Shown: positions 25,308-34,965, counted from the stretch's first letter. The stretch is 64,000 nt of DNA from Clostridium oryzae (GCF_002029235.1 NZ_MZGV01000001.1:1-64000); one strand, 5' to 3'. Program-made: numbers and translations. Notes: generated from the letters alone by a model not told the origin.

Positions 25308-27587
25308 ATGAATGAAGCAAATTTGGGAAAAAGTATAAAAAGAAGAGAGTATTTGCTTGAAGGGTTATGCTGTGCAAATTGCGCAGCTAAGATTGAAAAA
25401 AATGTATCTAATATAAAAGATGTGACTACAACATCACTTAATTTTATGACGAAAAAATTAATCGTAGGGGCAGATAGTGATGCTGCACTAGAAGAAATTT
25501 TCCCCAAACTTGTTAAGATAGTGAATTCAATAGAGCCTGATGTAAAAGTAATCCCTAAATCTGAAAAGATAATTAAATCAAAGTATAAATCAAGTATAAA
25601 GTATGATGCTACAGAAACAAAAAAATCAAATTCAGAGTTATTAGAGGATATTAATGAACATCAGTATGAAGAGTGTGAACAATGTGAGGTGAAGATTTCA
25701 AGTAATAAATCTTCCAATGATGAAAATCAGGAAAATAGAAAAAAAATTATCAGATTGGCTATAGGCGTTATACCTTGTGTAATTGCAGCCATATTCAAAT
25801 TTAATTGGTATATAGAATTTATACTATTTGCAATAAGCTTCCTTATTATTGGAGGACAGGTGCTTATAAAGGCTGGAAAGAATATATATAACGGGCAGAT
25901 ATTCGACGAGAATTTTCTTATGAGTATTGCTAGTATAGGTGCTTTTGGTGTAGGACAGTTCTCAGAGGCTGTCGCAGTTATGCTGTTCTATGAAGTGGGA
26001 GAATTTATGCAGGACTTAGCAGTGGATAAGTCCAGAAAATCTATTTCTTCTATGATGAATATAAGACCTGATTATGCCAATATTAAATCGGGAGATAAGT
26101 TAATTAAAGTTAATCCCGAGACCGTAGAAGTGGGAAGTATTATAGTAGTAAAACCAGGCGAAAAAGTACCTCTTGACGGTATAGTGAAAGAAGGAATTTC
26201 AACAGCAGACACTTCTGCATTGACTGGTGAAACACTTCCCAAAAATGTAGAGCCAGGGGATACTGTACTTGCTGGATATGTAAATACGAATGGTGTTATT
26301 GAAGTAGAGGTAACAAAAACTTTCGGAGAGTCAACGGTATCTAAAATACTTGACCTTGTAGAAAATGCCAGTGCAAAGAAAGCAGTGACAGAGAATTTTA
26401 TTACTAAATTTGCAAGATATTATACACCTTTTGTAGTATTTTCAGCTATAGCGCTTACTGTTATACCGACTATATTCACAGGTGATTTTACTAAATGGAT
26501 TTATAGAGCGTTAGTATTTCTTGTAATATCATGTCCATGTGCACTTGTCATTTCAGTTCCTCTAGGCTTTTTCGGAGGTATTGGCGGCGCATCCAAACTT
26601 GGAATACTAATAAAAGGCGGCAATTATCTTGAAGCATTAAATGATGTTAAAATGGTAGTGTTTGATAAGACTGGAACTCTTACAAAAGGAATTTTTAAAG
26701 TTACAAGCATAAAAAATGAAGCTGGTTTCAGTAAAGAAGAGGTATTGGAAGTTGCTGCTTTAGCTGAAGGTCTATCAAACCATCCAATAGCCGTTTCAAT
26801 TAGAAATGCTTACAAGAAGGAAATTGATAATAAAAGAATTACAAACTACAGTGAAATTACTGGAAAAGGTATTAGCACTATCATAGATGGAAGAAAGGTG
26901 CTAACTGGAAATAGTAAGCTGATGGAATATAATAATATAAAATATAATAAAGCTGCTGAGACGGGTACTGTAGTATATGTAGCTATAGATGGTGCGTATG
27001 CTGGCTGTATAATAATATCGGATGAGGTAAAGAGTGATTCGAAAGTTGCTGTAGCTAATATGAAGAAAGCAGGAATTAGAAAAACAGTTATGCTTACAGG
27101 GGATATGAAAGCAGTAGCAGATGAAGTAGGCAGAGAAATTGGAGTAGATGAAGTTTATGCTGGGCTCTTACCACAGGATAAGGTTGAAAAAATAGAGGAA
27201 CTTAGAAGAAATCTTTCACCAAAAGAAAAGTTGATTTTTGTAGGTGATGGAATAAATGATGCACCTGTTTTAGCCAGAGCAGATATAGGGATTGCTATGG
27301 GAGGGATAGGTTCTGATGCAGCAATAGAAGCAGCAGATATAGTTATAATGACTGATGAGCCATCAAGGATAGTGTCAGCAATAAACGCAGCTAAAAGAAC
27401 AAGAAGAATTGTAATGCAAAATATAATTTTCGCATTAGGAGTAAAAGTGATTCTATTGATACTCGGTGCCTTTGGAATAGCTAACATGTGGGAAGCAGTT
27501 TTTGGAGATGTAGGAGTAGCGCTTTTAGCTATACTTAATTCAATGAGAGCGTTAAAAGTAGAGAAAAGAGTAGAGAGTAAAGAGTAA
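25308..27587 (+). CDS. cadA: Cadmium/zinc-exporting P1B-type ATPase
   Basis: This 759-residue membrane pump exports Zn/Cd/Pb. The N-terminal metal-binding domain has GLCCANCAAK (about residues 18-27), followed by an acidic Cys/His-rich linker (EHQYEECEQCE). Eight membrane helices include the ion-site motif SCPCALVIS. Also present are the TGE phosphatase motif, phosphorylation site DKTGTLT, the HP motif (SNHPIA) and GDGINDAPVLA. CPC and the linker support divalent Zn/Cd rather than Cu transport. The last codons and the stop lie inside the purine arm of a family 2 repeat, so the C-terminal VESKE is probably repeat-derived. Confidence 0.95.
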   Translation: MNEANLGKSIKRREYLLEGLCCANCAAKIEKNVSNIKDVTTTSLNFMTKKLIVGADSDAALEEIFPKLVKIVNSIEPDVKVIPKSEKIIKSKYKSSIKYDATETKKSNSELLEDINEHQYEECEQCEVKISSNKSSNDENQENRKKIIRLAIGVIPCVIAAIFKFNWYIEFILFAISFLIIGGQVLIKAGKNIYNGQIFDENFLMSIASIGAFGVGQFSEAVAVMLFYEVGEFMQDLAVDKSRKSISSMMNIRPDYANIKSGDKLIKVNPETVEVGSIIVVKPGEKVPLDGIVKEGISTADTSALTGETLPKNVEPGDTVLAGYVNTNGVIEVEVTKTFGESTVSKILDLVENASAKKAVTENFITKFARYYTPFVVFSAIALTVIPTIFTGDFTKWIYRALVFLVISCPCALVISVPLGFFGGIGGASKLGILIKGGNYLEALNDVKMVVFDKTGTLTKGIFKVTSIKNEAGFSKEEVLEVAALAEGLSNHPIAVSIRNAYKKEIDNKRITNYSEITGKGISTIIDGRKVLTGNSKLMEYNNIKYNKAAETGTVVYVAIDGAYAGCIIISDEVKSDSKVAVANMKKAGIRKTVMLTGDMKAVADEVGREIGVDEVYAGLLPQDKVEKIEELRRNLSPKEKLIFVGDGINDAPVLARADIGIAMGGIGSDAAIEAADIVIMTDEPSRIVSAINAAKRTRRIVMQNIIFALGVKVILLILGAFGIANMWEAVFGDVGVALLAILNSMRALKVEKRVESKE

Positions 27588-27623
27588 AGTGAAGGTAGGA
27601 ATTCAGCTGTGCTGAATTCCTAC
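27562..27623 (+). repeat. Family 2 hairpin repeat overlapping the cadA stop
   Basis: A purine arm (GAGAAAAGAGTAGAGAGTAA and onward) contains the cadA stop codon. It is followed by a perfect 13-bp stem, GTAGGAATTCAGC / GCTGAATTCCTAC (27595-27607 with 27611-27623). Confidence 0.75.
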
Positions 27624-27656
27624 TAATATATTTTGTTCCTTTTTATGAAATTTGCA

Positions 27657-27704
27657 TTACAAGTGCTTAATGAATGGATCAATCTCCGTAGTGTCACAAC
27701 ATTT
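27657..27704 (+). repeat. Family 1 repeat, right-half copy downstream of cadA
   Basis: Matches 24684-24731 at 44 of 48 bases in direct orientation, so the arsR-cadA pair lies between two direct repeats about 2.9 kb apart. Confidence 0.7.
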
Positions 27705-27733
27705 ATTAAGGCGAGTCTTAATAAAATATAATG

Positions 27734-27839
27734 TTGAAAATGTATTAAAGTATGGTACAATATTAGTGGTAGAATGTATTTATAAACAGAATACATCATT
27801 CTACGATAAAACAGCTTAGTATCAAAAGTATAATAAGCT
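27734..27839 (+). promoter_or_regulatory. Promoter and structured leader of the transketolase gene
   Basis: A -35 TTGAAA (27734-27739), a 16-base spacer and an extended -10 TGG-TACAAT (27753-27761). The leader has a stem GTAGAATGTATT (27769-27780) with AATACATCATTCTAC (27790-27804, one bulge). A second stem AGCTTA...TAAGCT ends just before the ribosome site TTGGGGAGG. Such stems may stabilise the mRNA of a highly expressed gene. Confidence 0.6.
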
Positions 27840-27856
27840 ATGTTGGGGAGGTATTT

Positions 27857-29839
27857 ATGAATAAGTTAGATAATTTAGCGGTTAATTCTATCAGAGTAAT
27901 ATCAGCCGAAGCAATACAAAGAGCAAATTCTGGTCATCCAGGATTACCTTTAGGGTGTGCACCTATGGCATATACACTTTGGAGTAAACATATGAAGCAT
28001 AATCCTAAAAATTCTAAGTGGTTAGATAGAGATAGATTTGTACTTTCAGCAGGTCATGGTTCAATGCTTCTATATTCTCTTTTAAACCTTTTCGGTTATG
28101 GATTAGATATGGAAGAAATTAAGAATTTTAGACAGGTTGGTAGTAAAGCACCAGGCCATCCTGAATATGGTCATACTGTTGGAATAGAGACAACTACAGG
28201 ACCACTTGGTCAAGGAGTATGTAATGCAGTTGGTATGGCTATTGCTGAAGCACATTTAGCAGAAAAATTTAATAAGCCTGGATATAATGTAATAGATCAC
28301 TATACTTATTCAATAGTAGGTGATGGATGTCTTATGGAAGGAATTTCATCCGAGGCTTGTTCTTTAGCAGGAACTCTTGGACTTGGAAAACTAGTAGTTC
28401 TATATGATTCTAATAATATTTCAATAGAAGGAAATACAGACATAGCTTTCAGAGAAGATATTTCAAAGAGATTTGATGGATTTGGCTGGCAGGTACTTAG
28501 AGTAGAAGATGGTACTGATCTAGATAAGATAAGTGCAGCCATTGAAGAAGCAAAAAAAGAAACTAGCAAACCAAGTATTATAATTGTTAGAAATATAATT
28601 GGATTTGGGTGTCCTGATAAACAGGGTAAAGCATCAGCTCATGGTGAGCCACTTGGAGAAGAAAATCTTAAAGCACTTAAAGAAAATCTAGGATGGCACT
28701 ATGCACCTTTTGAAGTACCAGTCGATTTAAGAGAGTATATGGGTAAGTTTGTAAGCGAGGCAGAGAAGAAGGAAAAAGCTTGGAATGAATTGTTTGCAGC
28801 TTACAGAAAAGAATATCCTGAACTAGCTGAGCAGTGGGATTATTGGTTTAGCGGAAAAGTAGATGAAGAGAAGCTTAACAGTGAAGACTTCTGGAAATTT
28901 GAAAAATCAATGGCTACAAGACAGTCTTCAGGTGACTTAATAAACAGGCTTACTGCTATAGTTCCTAATCTTATTGGAGGTTCCGCAGATCTTGCACCTT
29001 CAAACAAGACATATATGAAGGGTAAGGGTGATTTTTCAGCAGAAGATAGATCAGGAGCAAATCTTCATTTTGGTGTAAGAGAGCATGCCATGGCTGCTAT
29101 TGGTAATGGAATAGTTCTTCATGGAGGCCTAAAGCTATTTGTTGCGACTTTCTTTGTATTCAGTGATTATATGAAGGGAGCAATGAGACTTTCAGCACTT
29201 ATGAAAATACCAGTAACATATGTGTTAACACATGATTCAATTGGTGTTGGAGAAGACGGACCTACTCATCAGCCTATAGAACAGTTAGCAGCATTAAGAA
29301 GCATACCAAATATGACAGTGTTCAGACCAGCAGATTCAAAAGAGACAGCTGCAGCTTGGTATACTGCAATAACAAAACAAGACGGCCCTGTTGCTCTTGT
29401 GCTTACAAGACAGAACTTGCCTCTATATAATGAAAGCGGAAAAGAGGCATTAAAGGGAGCGTATATCATAAGAGATAGCAAGAAAGCTACTCCTGATGCT
29501 ATACTTATGGCATCTGGTTCAGAGGTTGAACTTGTATATAAAGCTGCAGAGCAGTTAGAAAATAAGGGCATAGATGCAAGAGTAATAAGTATGCCTTCCT
29601 GGGAAGTATTTGAAAAGCAAAGTGATGAATATAAGGAAAAAATCCTTCCAAAATCAGTTAGAAAGAGGTTTGCAGTTGAAGCAGCAAGCTCTTTTGGCTG
29701 GTATAAATATGTTGGTCTCGACGGTGAGATATTGAGCATAGATCATTTTGGTGATTCCGGAAAAGCAGAAGTATTGTTTAAAAATTACGGCTTTACTGTT
29801 GATAATGTAGTAGAAAAGGTTGAAAAGATGTTTAAATAA
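27857..29839 (+). CDS. tkt: Transketolase
   Basis: This thiamine diphosphate enzyme of the pentose phosphate pathway moves two-carbon units between sugar phosphates. The 660-residue length is that of full transketolase, not the split clostridial two-subunit form. Motifs include RANSGHPGLPLGCAPMAY, the ThDP motif GDGCLMEGISSEA with downstream NNISIEG, the substrate region HDSIGVGEDGPTHQP and the catalytic Glu in GVREHAMAAIGNG. ATG follows TTGGGGAGG. A terminator lies directly after the stop. Confidence 0.96.
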   Translation: MNKLDNLAVNSIRVISAEAIQRANSGHPGLPLGCAPMAYTLWSKHMKHNPKNSKWLDRDRFVLSAGHGSMLLYSLLNLFGYGLDMEEIKNFRQVGSKAPGHPEYGHTVGIETTTGPLGQGVCNAVGMAIAEAHLAEKFNKPGYNVIDHYTYSIVGDGCLMEGISSEACSLAGTLGLGKLVVLYDSNNISIEGNTDIAFREDISKRFDGFGWQVLRVEDGTDLDKISAAIEEAKKETSKPSIIIVRNIIGFGCPDKQGKASAHGEPLGEENLKALKENLGWHYAPFEVPVDLREYMGKFVSEAEKKEKAWNELFAAYRKEYPELAEQWDYWFSGKVDEEKLNSEDFWKFEKSMATRQSSGDLINRLTAIVPNLIGGSADLAPSNKTYMKGKGDFSAEDRSGANLHFGVREHAMAAIGNGIVLHGGLKLFVATFFVFSDYMKGAMRLSALMKIPVTYVLTHDSIGVGEDGPTHQPIEQLAALRSIPNMTVFRPADSKETAAAWYTAITKQDGPVALVLTRQNLPLYNESGKEALKGAYIIRDSKKATPDAILMASGSEVELVYKAAEQLENKGIDARVISMPSWEVFEKQSDEYKEKILPKSVRKRFAVEAASSFGWYKYVGLDGEILSIDHFGDSGKAEVLFKNYGFTVDNVVEKVEKMFK

Positions 29840-29866
29840 AAAAAGGAGCTTAGGCTCCTTTTTTAT
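29839..29866 (+). terminator. Terminator after transketolase
   Basis: The stem AAGGAGC / GCTCCTT with a four-base loop is flanked by A and T runs. It starts at the stop codon. Confidence 0.93.
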
Positions 29867-29887
29867 TATAATAAGGTGGGTGTTTTT

Positions 29888-30622
29888 ATGAGTAATGAAG
29901 AGTATAAAAAGGAATTCTTTTTTAAAGGAAATGACAAGGGATGCCTTTTAGTACATGGTTTTTCTTCTACACCAGCAGAACTTAGAGAACTTGCTGAGCG
30001 ATTAAGCAGCGAAGGTTTTACGGTATTAGCAGTAAGATTAGCAGGGCATGGAACTGAAATTGAAGATATGGAGAAATGCACTTATAATGATTGGATAAAG
30101 TCTGTTGAGGAAGGATATATGAGGCTAAAAGACATTTGCAAAGAAATATATGTAATTGGACACTCAATGGGCTCACTATTAGCATTATATATAGCCGAGA
30201 ATCATGTAGTTGATAAAATAGTGACTTTGGCCCCTGCAATTATTACAAAGGATAAAAATGCTAAGTTTGTACCTATAGTAAAACATTTTATAAGATATAT
30301 TGAATGGAAAGCTAAAAACAGACCAGAGGAAGAAGCAAAATATTTGCTTGGATATAGAAAAATTCCCCTTGCAAGTGTACATGAATTAGGAAAGCTTCAG
30401 AGAATTGTAAGAAAACAATTACCACAAATTAATAAACCTATATTAATAATTCAGTCACATAAAGATCAAACAGTGGATGAAAAAGGTGTAGAGGTCATCG
30501 AGAAAAATGTGACGTCTCAAAATGTGAAAAAAATATATTTAAATAACTGCGGGCATAATATTACAGTGGAATGTGAAAAAGAAAATGTATTTACTGAAGT
30601 TACCAATTTTCTATTAGTCTAA
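29888..30622 (+). CDS. Alpha/beta hydrolase, carboxylesterase/monoacylglycerol lipase type
   Basis: This 244-residue serine hydrolase resembles the Est30 carboxylesterase family of Firmicutes. The oxyanion motif is LVHGFSSTPAE, the nucleophile Ser lies in VIGHSMGSLLAL, the acid is Asp in SHKDQTVDE and the catalytic His is in NNCGHNITVE. ATG 29888 is preferred, with AAGGTGGGTG upstream. It is expected to be cytoplasmic, as no signal peptide is present. The natural substrate is unknown; short-chain esters are usual for the group. Confidence 0.9.
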   Translation: MSNEEYKKEFFFKGNDKGCLLVHGFSSTPAELRELAERLSSEGFTVLAVRLAGHGTEIEDMEKCTYNDWIKSVEEGYMRLKDICKEIYVIGHSMGSLLALYIAENHVVDKIVTLAPAIITKDKNAKFVPIVKHFIRYIEWKAKNRPEEEAKYLLGYRKIPLASVHELGKLQRIVRKQLPQINKPILIIQSHKDQTVDEKGVEVIEKNVTSQNVKKIYLNNCGHNITVECEKENVFTEVTNFLLV

Positions 30623-30703
30623 TTATCAATTTTAAATAGAATTTCTTTAAGGTTTCTGTTAAAATAATACTGAATAAAGCGTTGAAAAGGAGAGCAGTAG
30701 ATA

Positions 30704-31681
30704 ATGGATATAAAAACTCTTAAATGCCATGGTTCAGGTAATGACTTTATATTGATAGATGAGATAACAAATGATTATAATTTCAGTGAAGAAGATAGAG
30801 TAGAAATTACTAAAAATCTTTGTGATAGAAAAATGTCCGTAGGAGCCGATGGAGTACTATTTGTACTTAATAGCAGCAAAGGTCATGGAAGAATGAGAAT
30901 TTTTAATGCAGATGGTTCAGAACCAGAGATGTGTGGGAATGGACTTAGATGCGTTGGAAGATATGTTATGGAATTAGTAAATAAAAAAGAAGTGCTTATA
31001 GAAACTATGAAGACAGTCTATACTGTAAAAAAAGTAGAGAATATCTTTAAGGGAGTTGCGACAATCGAGATTATTATTGACTCAGTATCGTTTGAAGCAG
31101 CTGATCTTCCAATGATATCTCATGAACATGAAGTATCGATGAAAAAAATTGAAAAGCTGTCAGATACACTTTTATTTAGCGCTATAAGTATAACTAATCC
31201 CCATTTGGTGGCTATTGTAGATGAAATAAGCGAAGGACAGCTTCAAGAAGTTGGATACAAAGCTAATAATACACCAGAAATTCTGCCTAAGGGTGTAAAT
31301 GTAAATTTTGTAAAGGTAATTGATAGCCAGAATATATATGTAAAGACATATGAGCGGGGAGTTGGCTTAACTAAGGCTTGTGGTACAGGTATGACAGCTT
31401 CTGTTATTTCAGCTGTGATAAATGGTAAATGTGCAATGAATGAGGAAATAAATATATTTAATGACGGTGGAATGATAAAATGTACAGTTTGTAATAATGA
31501 TAAAGGTTACTTTGTTAAGTTCGTAGGAAACGCTACTTATCAATTTACAGGTAACTTCAAATACACAAAGCCTCTGCCTAAACATCCTATTCATTATGAT
31601 TATGACAGCTATAAAGCAGAGACTGAATGCTATGAAAAGATGTTCCTATATACTAGAGAAATAATAAAAAAAGTATTGTAA
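30704..31681 (+). CDS. dapF: Diaminopimelate epimerase
   Basis: The enzyme converts LL- to meso-diaminopimelate for lysine and peptidoglycan synthesis. The two catalytic cysteines are in EMCGNGLRC and KACGTGMTAS, and the N-terminal motif KCHGSGNDFILID is present. At 325 residues it is about 45 longer than most DapF proteins; the excess is a C-terminal tail after the second domain (KPLPKHPIHYDYDSYKAE region) of unknown role. It has its own ribosome site (AAGGAGAG) and no adjacent lysine genes. Confidence 0.92.
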   Translation: MDIKTLKCHGSGNDFILIDEITNDYNFSEEDRVEITKNLCDRKMSVGADGVLFVLNSSKGHGRMRIFNADGSEPEMCGNGLRCVGRYVMELVNKKEVLIETMKTVYTVKKVENIFKGVATIEIIIDSVSFEAADLPMISHEHEVSMKKIEKLSDTLLFSAISITNPHLVAIVDEISEGQLQEVGYKANNTPEILPKGVNVNFVKVIDSQNIYVKTYERGVGLTKACGTGMTASVISAVINGKCAMNEEINIFNDGGMIKCTVCNNDKGYFVKFVGNATYQFTGNFKYTKPLPKHPIHYDYDSYKAETECYEKMFLYTREIIKKVL

Positions 31682-31760
31682 AGAAATTATTTGAGGATTA
31701 TGAGAACTGCTATTTCTTTGTTGAGGAAAACTATATACTTTGCAGAACGGAATGTATAAA

Positions 31761-31800
31761 AGCAGCATGGAATGGATATACTCGTGAATTCCATGCTACT
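31761..31800 (-). terminator. Bidirectional hairpin between dapF and the DUF1540 gene
   Basis: AGCAGCATGGAAT pairs with ATTCCATGCTACT (31761-31773 with 31788-31800) with one mismatch. On the minus strand it is followed by TTTTA, which suits the DUF1540 transcript. Confidence 0.6.
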
Positions 31801-31839
31801 AAAACTCATGTATGCTGCGAAAGAGAAGAATAAACAAAA

Positions 31840-32025
31840 TTAAAGCGCATCATCATGAGGTGTAAATGTATTACAATCAGTTTCTTCACTGGAATCAGCA
31901 TGCTGTGGTGCGATCTCTATAGCTGAAGCACTGCAGCCATTAGCTCCTACATGGTAATAGCAATTAGATACTATGCATTTTACACCATTCAATTTTTCAG
32001 AAGATTTTTCAATTCTTGGCTCCAT
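31840..32025 (-). CDS. DUF1540 small cysteine-rich protein
   Basis: This 61-residue protein has the DUF1540 signature: Cys in VKCIVSNCYYHV, GANGCSASAIEI and ETDCNTF. That makes four cysteines likely to bind a metal. GGAGGAATAGAAATG on the minus strand gives a well-placed ribosome site. Such proteins are common in Clostridia, often as tandem copies; the function is unknown. It is transcribed opposite to both neighbours. Confidence 0.85.
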   Translation of the reverse strand: MEPRIEKSSEKLNGVKCIVSNCYYHVGANGCSASAIEIAPQHADSSEETDCNTFTPHDDAL

Positions 32026-32141
32026 TTCTATTCCTCCTTATTTTTAAAATTACTATATTATTTTAACCACCAGCATTACATTTATGCTGTAAAAATGTGT
32101 TATAATAAATTGATTAATATCTTGAGTGAGGTGAAGTTATA

Positions 32142-33944
32142 TTGAGCAGGGCTACTGATTACTATTTACAAAACAAAAAGAAAAATGAAAGTTTATATGA
32201 AGAACTAAAAAGGAATATTACATTTATAAGTTATATAAGGCTTATAGATTTTATAGTAGGATTGATAGTATCCGTATATACATATTATGTTAAGAATTAT
32301 GTATTTTTTTCTATAGTTACTATAGTATGGATAGGCATATTTATTTATCTTGTGATTCAGCATGGTAAAGCTATTACAGAAAGGAAATATGTAGAAGCCC
32401 TCATTGAAATAAATCAGCGTGGAATTGATAGGACAGCTGGTGAGTGGAAAAGGTTTAAGGATACTGGCAGTGAATTTATTGATCAGGAACATCCATATAG
32501 TGGGGACTTAGATATATTTGGCGAAAGTTCACTTTTTCAGTGTTTTAGTTCTTGTGCTACATATATGGGAAGAAAGAGATTAGCAGAATATTTTCTGAAA
32601 CCTCTTAAAAGTATGGAAGATATCATAACTAGACAGTCAACAGTTAAAGAACTTTGTGAAAATACAGATTTCAGGCAGAAAATAAATGCAGAAGCTATGC
32701 TGATTAAGGAAAAAAGCAGCAATCCAGAAGAACTTATTGAATGGTCTAAGGATAAAAATTTCAAAGAATATGGAAGCGTAGTAAAGCTTATTACATATAT
32801 ATTGCCTGTGCTTACTATAATCACAGTATTGCTTGTTATTTTTACTGAAAGATTTACTTATGGATATATCATTCTCGTAGCCTTTATTGATCTTATTGTT
32901 CTTAAAATTGGAGAGAAAGAACGAGTGGATGCATTAAGTACTGTGCAAAAATATAAAAATGAAATCAAAATTTATGAGAAGATTATTACTCATATTGAAA
33001 ATGAAAACTTTGAATCCGAAAATATAAAAAATCTTAAAGCAAAATTGATAGTAAAAAATGAAAAGGCATCGGATATATTTAATAAACTTAAAAGTTTAGC
33101 TAATTTGGTGTCTGACAGATATAACTTATTTTATATAATAATAAATATTTTATTGATGTGGGATTACAGAAGTTATGAAAATCTTATTGCATGGAAAAAG
33201 AGATATGGAATGCATATAAGTGAATGGCTTGAAGTTATAGCTGAATTTGAAGCATTGGGAAGTCTTAGTAATATAAGTTTCGAAAATGCTGCATGGTGCT
33301 ATCCTAAAGTTGGAGCAAATAATTTTAGGCTGAAAGCAGATAAATGCGGACATCCATTATTAGGAGAAAAAAGAGTTGCTAATGATTTTATTATGTCAGC
33401 TCCAGGGGAAGTTGTACTTATTACTGGCTCTAATATGTCTGGTAAAAGCACATTTCTTAGAACACTTGGCATTAACATGTTGCTTGCATATTGTGGAGCT
33501 CCGGTATGTGCTGAAAATTTTGAGACTGCAATTATGGATATATATACCTGTATGAGGATAAGCGATAATTTATCAAAAAATATATCTTCTTTTTATGCAG
33601 AGATATTAAGAATAAAGACTATAGTGAATGCCTCCAAACAGAAGAGAGATGTATTCTTTTTATTAGATGAGATATTTAAAGGAACTAATTCTATAGATAG
33701 GCATCAAGGAGCTAAATATCTTATTAAGCAGTTAAGTGCAAATGGAGCAACAGGACTTGTTTCAACTCATGATCTAGAGCTTGGAGAGCTTGAAAATGAA
33801 ATGACTAAACTTAAAAACTACCATTTCCAAGAGCACTATGAAGATGATAAACTTTGTTTTGACTATAAGCTAAAAAAAGGTATATCTACTACAAGAAATG
33901 CTATGCACATAATAAAACTTGCAGGAATTGAAGTGGAGGAATGA
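32142..33944 (+). CDS. Membrane-anchored MutS-like ATPase
   Basis: This 600-residue protein has the MutS C-terminal ATPase but not the mismatch-recognition domain. Two hydrophobic helices lie at about residues 27-75 and another pair at about 215-255. The lever/clamp-like region follows, then Walker [17 protein letters not shown], the FYAEILRIK segment, Walker B FFLLDEIFKGTNS and the switch His in VSTHDLELGE. Four membrane segments make a role in replication-coupled repair unlikely. TTG 32142 follows GAGGTGAA. The next gene (ketopantoate reductase-like) starts four bases after the stop, so the two are co-transcribed. Function is unknown. Confidence 0.85.
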   Translation: MSRATDYYLQNKKKNESLYEELKRNITFISYIRLIDFIVGLIVSVYTYYVKNYVFFSIVTIVWIGIFIYLVIQHGKAITERKYVEALIEINQRGIDRTAGEWKRFKDTGSEFIDQEHPYSGDLDIFGESSLFQCFSSCATYMGRKRLAEYFLKPLKSMEDIITRQSTVKELCENTDFRQKINAEAMLIKEKSSNPEELIEWSKDKNFKEYGSVVKLITYILPVLTIITVLLVIFTERFTYGYIILVAFIDLIVLKIGEKERVDALSTVQKYKNEIKIYEKIITHIENENFESENIKNLKAKLIVKNEKASDIFNKLKSLANLVSDRYNLFYIIINILLMWDYRSYENLIAWKKRYGMHISEWLEVIAEFEALGSLSNISFENAAWCYPKVGANNFRLKADKCGHPLLGEKRVANDFIMSAPGEVVLITGSNMSGKSTFLRTLGINMLLAYCGAPVCAENFETAIMDIYTCMRISDNLSKNISSFYAEILRIKTIVNASKQKRDVFFLLDEIFKGTNSIDRHQGAKYLIKQLSANGATGLVSTHDLELGELENEMTKLKNYHFQEHYEDDKLCFDYKLKKGISTTRNAMHIIKLAGIEVEE

Positions 33945-33947
33945 TAT

Positions 33948-34901
33948 ATGAGGAAAGTTTTGATTTATGGAAGCGGTGCAGTAGGCATAGGTATAGGTGC
34001 AGCGCTGTATGATGCTGGTTGGCAGGTTGATTTCAGCGGTTCTAAGCGTACTACTGAAGCTATAAGAAAAAACGGAGTAAAGAGAATAGGAATATTTAAA
34101 GAAGTAGAGGCTGCTGCAGGAACTGTTGGGGCCTATGAAAAATTAGAAAATATAGAAAGCGCTGCTTATGATTACATACTGGTGTGTAATAAAACTATAG
34201 TAAATAAACAAGCAGCAGAGAATTTATATGAAAACAGACATATATTGAAGGAAACAGGTGCTATAGTTATTTTTCAAAACGGCTGGGGAACGGACTCAGA
34301 ATTTATTAAGCGTTTCGGAAATGCCAAAGTATTTTCAGCTAGAATTATAACGGGTTTTGCTAGACCTGAATTAAATATAAGTGAAGTAACTGTACATTCA
34401 TCTCCTGTGCTTATAGGAAGTCTCTATGGTTTAGGACATGATAGCGTAAAAGCTTTATCAGAGGCTATAGATAAAGGAGGAATACCTTGTCAGGTGACAG
34501 ATGAAGTCAATAAAGCTTTGTGGGCTAAGATGCTATATAACTGTACATTAAATCCATTAGGAGCAGTTCTTGGTGTAAGTTATGGAAAACTTACAGAAAG
34601 TGAAGATTCAATATTCATAATGGATAGGATAATTGAAGAAATATTTGCAGTAATTAGAGCATCAGGGCATGAGACATATTGGTCAAGTGCAGAGGATTAT
34701 AAAAAAGAATTTTATGGAAGTCTTGTACCAAACACATATAACCACAGATCATCTACACTTCAGGACATAGAGAAGAAGATAAAGACAGAGATAGATACGC
34801 TTACTGGAAGTATTGTGAAATTAGGACAAGAGTTCAATGTTCCAGTTCCTTATAACACGATGATATATCACATGGTAAAAACGAAGGAAAGCTTTTTTTA
34901 A
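33948..34901 (+). CDS. Ketopantoate reductase (PanE/ApbA) family protein
   Basis: This 317-residue NAD(P)H-dependent reductase has the Rossmann motif YGSGAVGIGIGAALYDAGW at the N-terminus, a catalytic Lys in NKALWAKMLYNCTLNPLGA and the C-terminal helical domain motif with HRSSTLQDIEKK. Known relatives reduce 2-dehydropantoate to pantoate for CoA synthesis. No panB/panC/panD genes are nearby, so the exact substrate is open. It follows the MutS-like gene by three bases. A family 2 repeat starts at its stop codon. Confidence 0.82.
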   Translation: MRKVLIYGSGAVGIGIGAALYDAGWQVDFSGSKRTTEAIRKNGVKRIGIFKEVEAAAGTVGAYEKLENIESAAYDYILVCNKTIVNKQAAENLYENRHILKETGAIVIFQNGWGTDSEFIKRFGNAKVFSARIITGFARPELNISEVTVHSSPVLIGSLYGLGHDSVKALSEAIDKGGIPCQVTDEVNKALWAKMLYNCTLNPLGAVLGVSYGKLTESEDSIFIMDRIIEEIFAVIRASGHETYWSSAEDYKKEFYGSLVPNTYNHRSSTLQDIEKKIKTEIDTLTGSIVKLGQEFNVPVPYNTMIYHMVKTKESFF

Positions 34902-34965
34902 GAGAAAAGAGAAGAGAGAAAAGAGTAAAGTGAAGGAAGAAATTCTGCCAAGCAGAATTTCTGAG
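34899..34965 (+). repeat. Family 2 hairpin repeat at the PanE-like gene stop
   Basis: A purine arm (AAGAGAAAAGAGAAGAGAG onward) starts at the TAA and continues to GTGAAGG. It is followed by an 11-bp stem AGAAATTCTGC / GCAGAATTTCT (34938-34948 with 34952-34962). Confidence 0.75.

Noticed and set aside
29269-29739. Minus-strand open frame of 156 codons opposite transketolase
   Set aside because: Antisense shadow of a conserved enzyme; Ser/Leu-rich nonsense translation.
31951-32145. Plus-strand 64-codon frame antisense to the DUF1540 gene
   Set aside because: The minus-strand gene has the conserved cysteines and a good ribosome site; the plus frame has neither.
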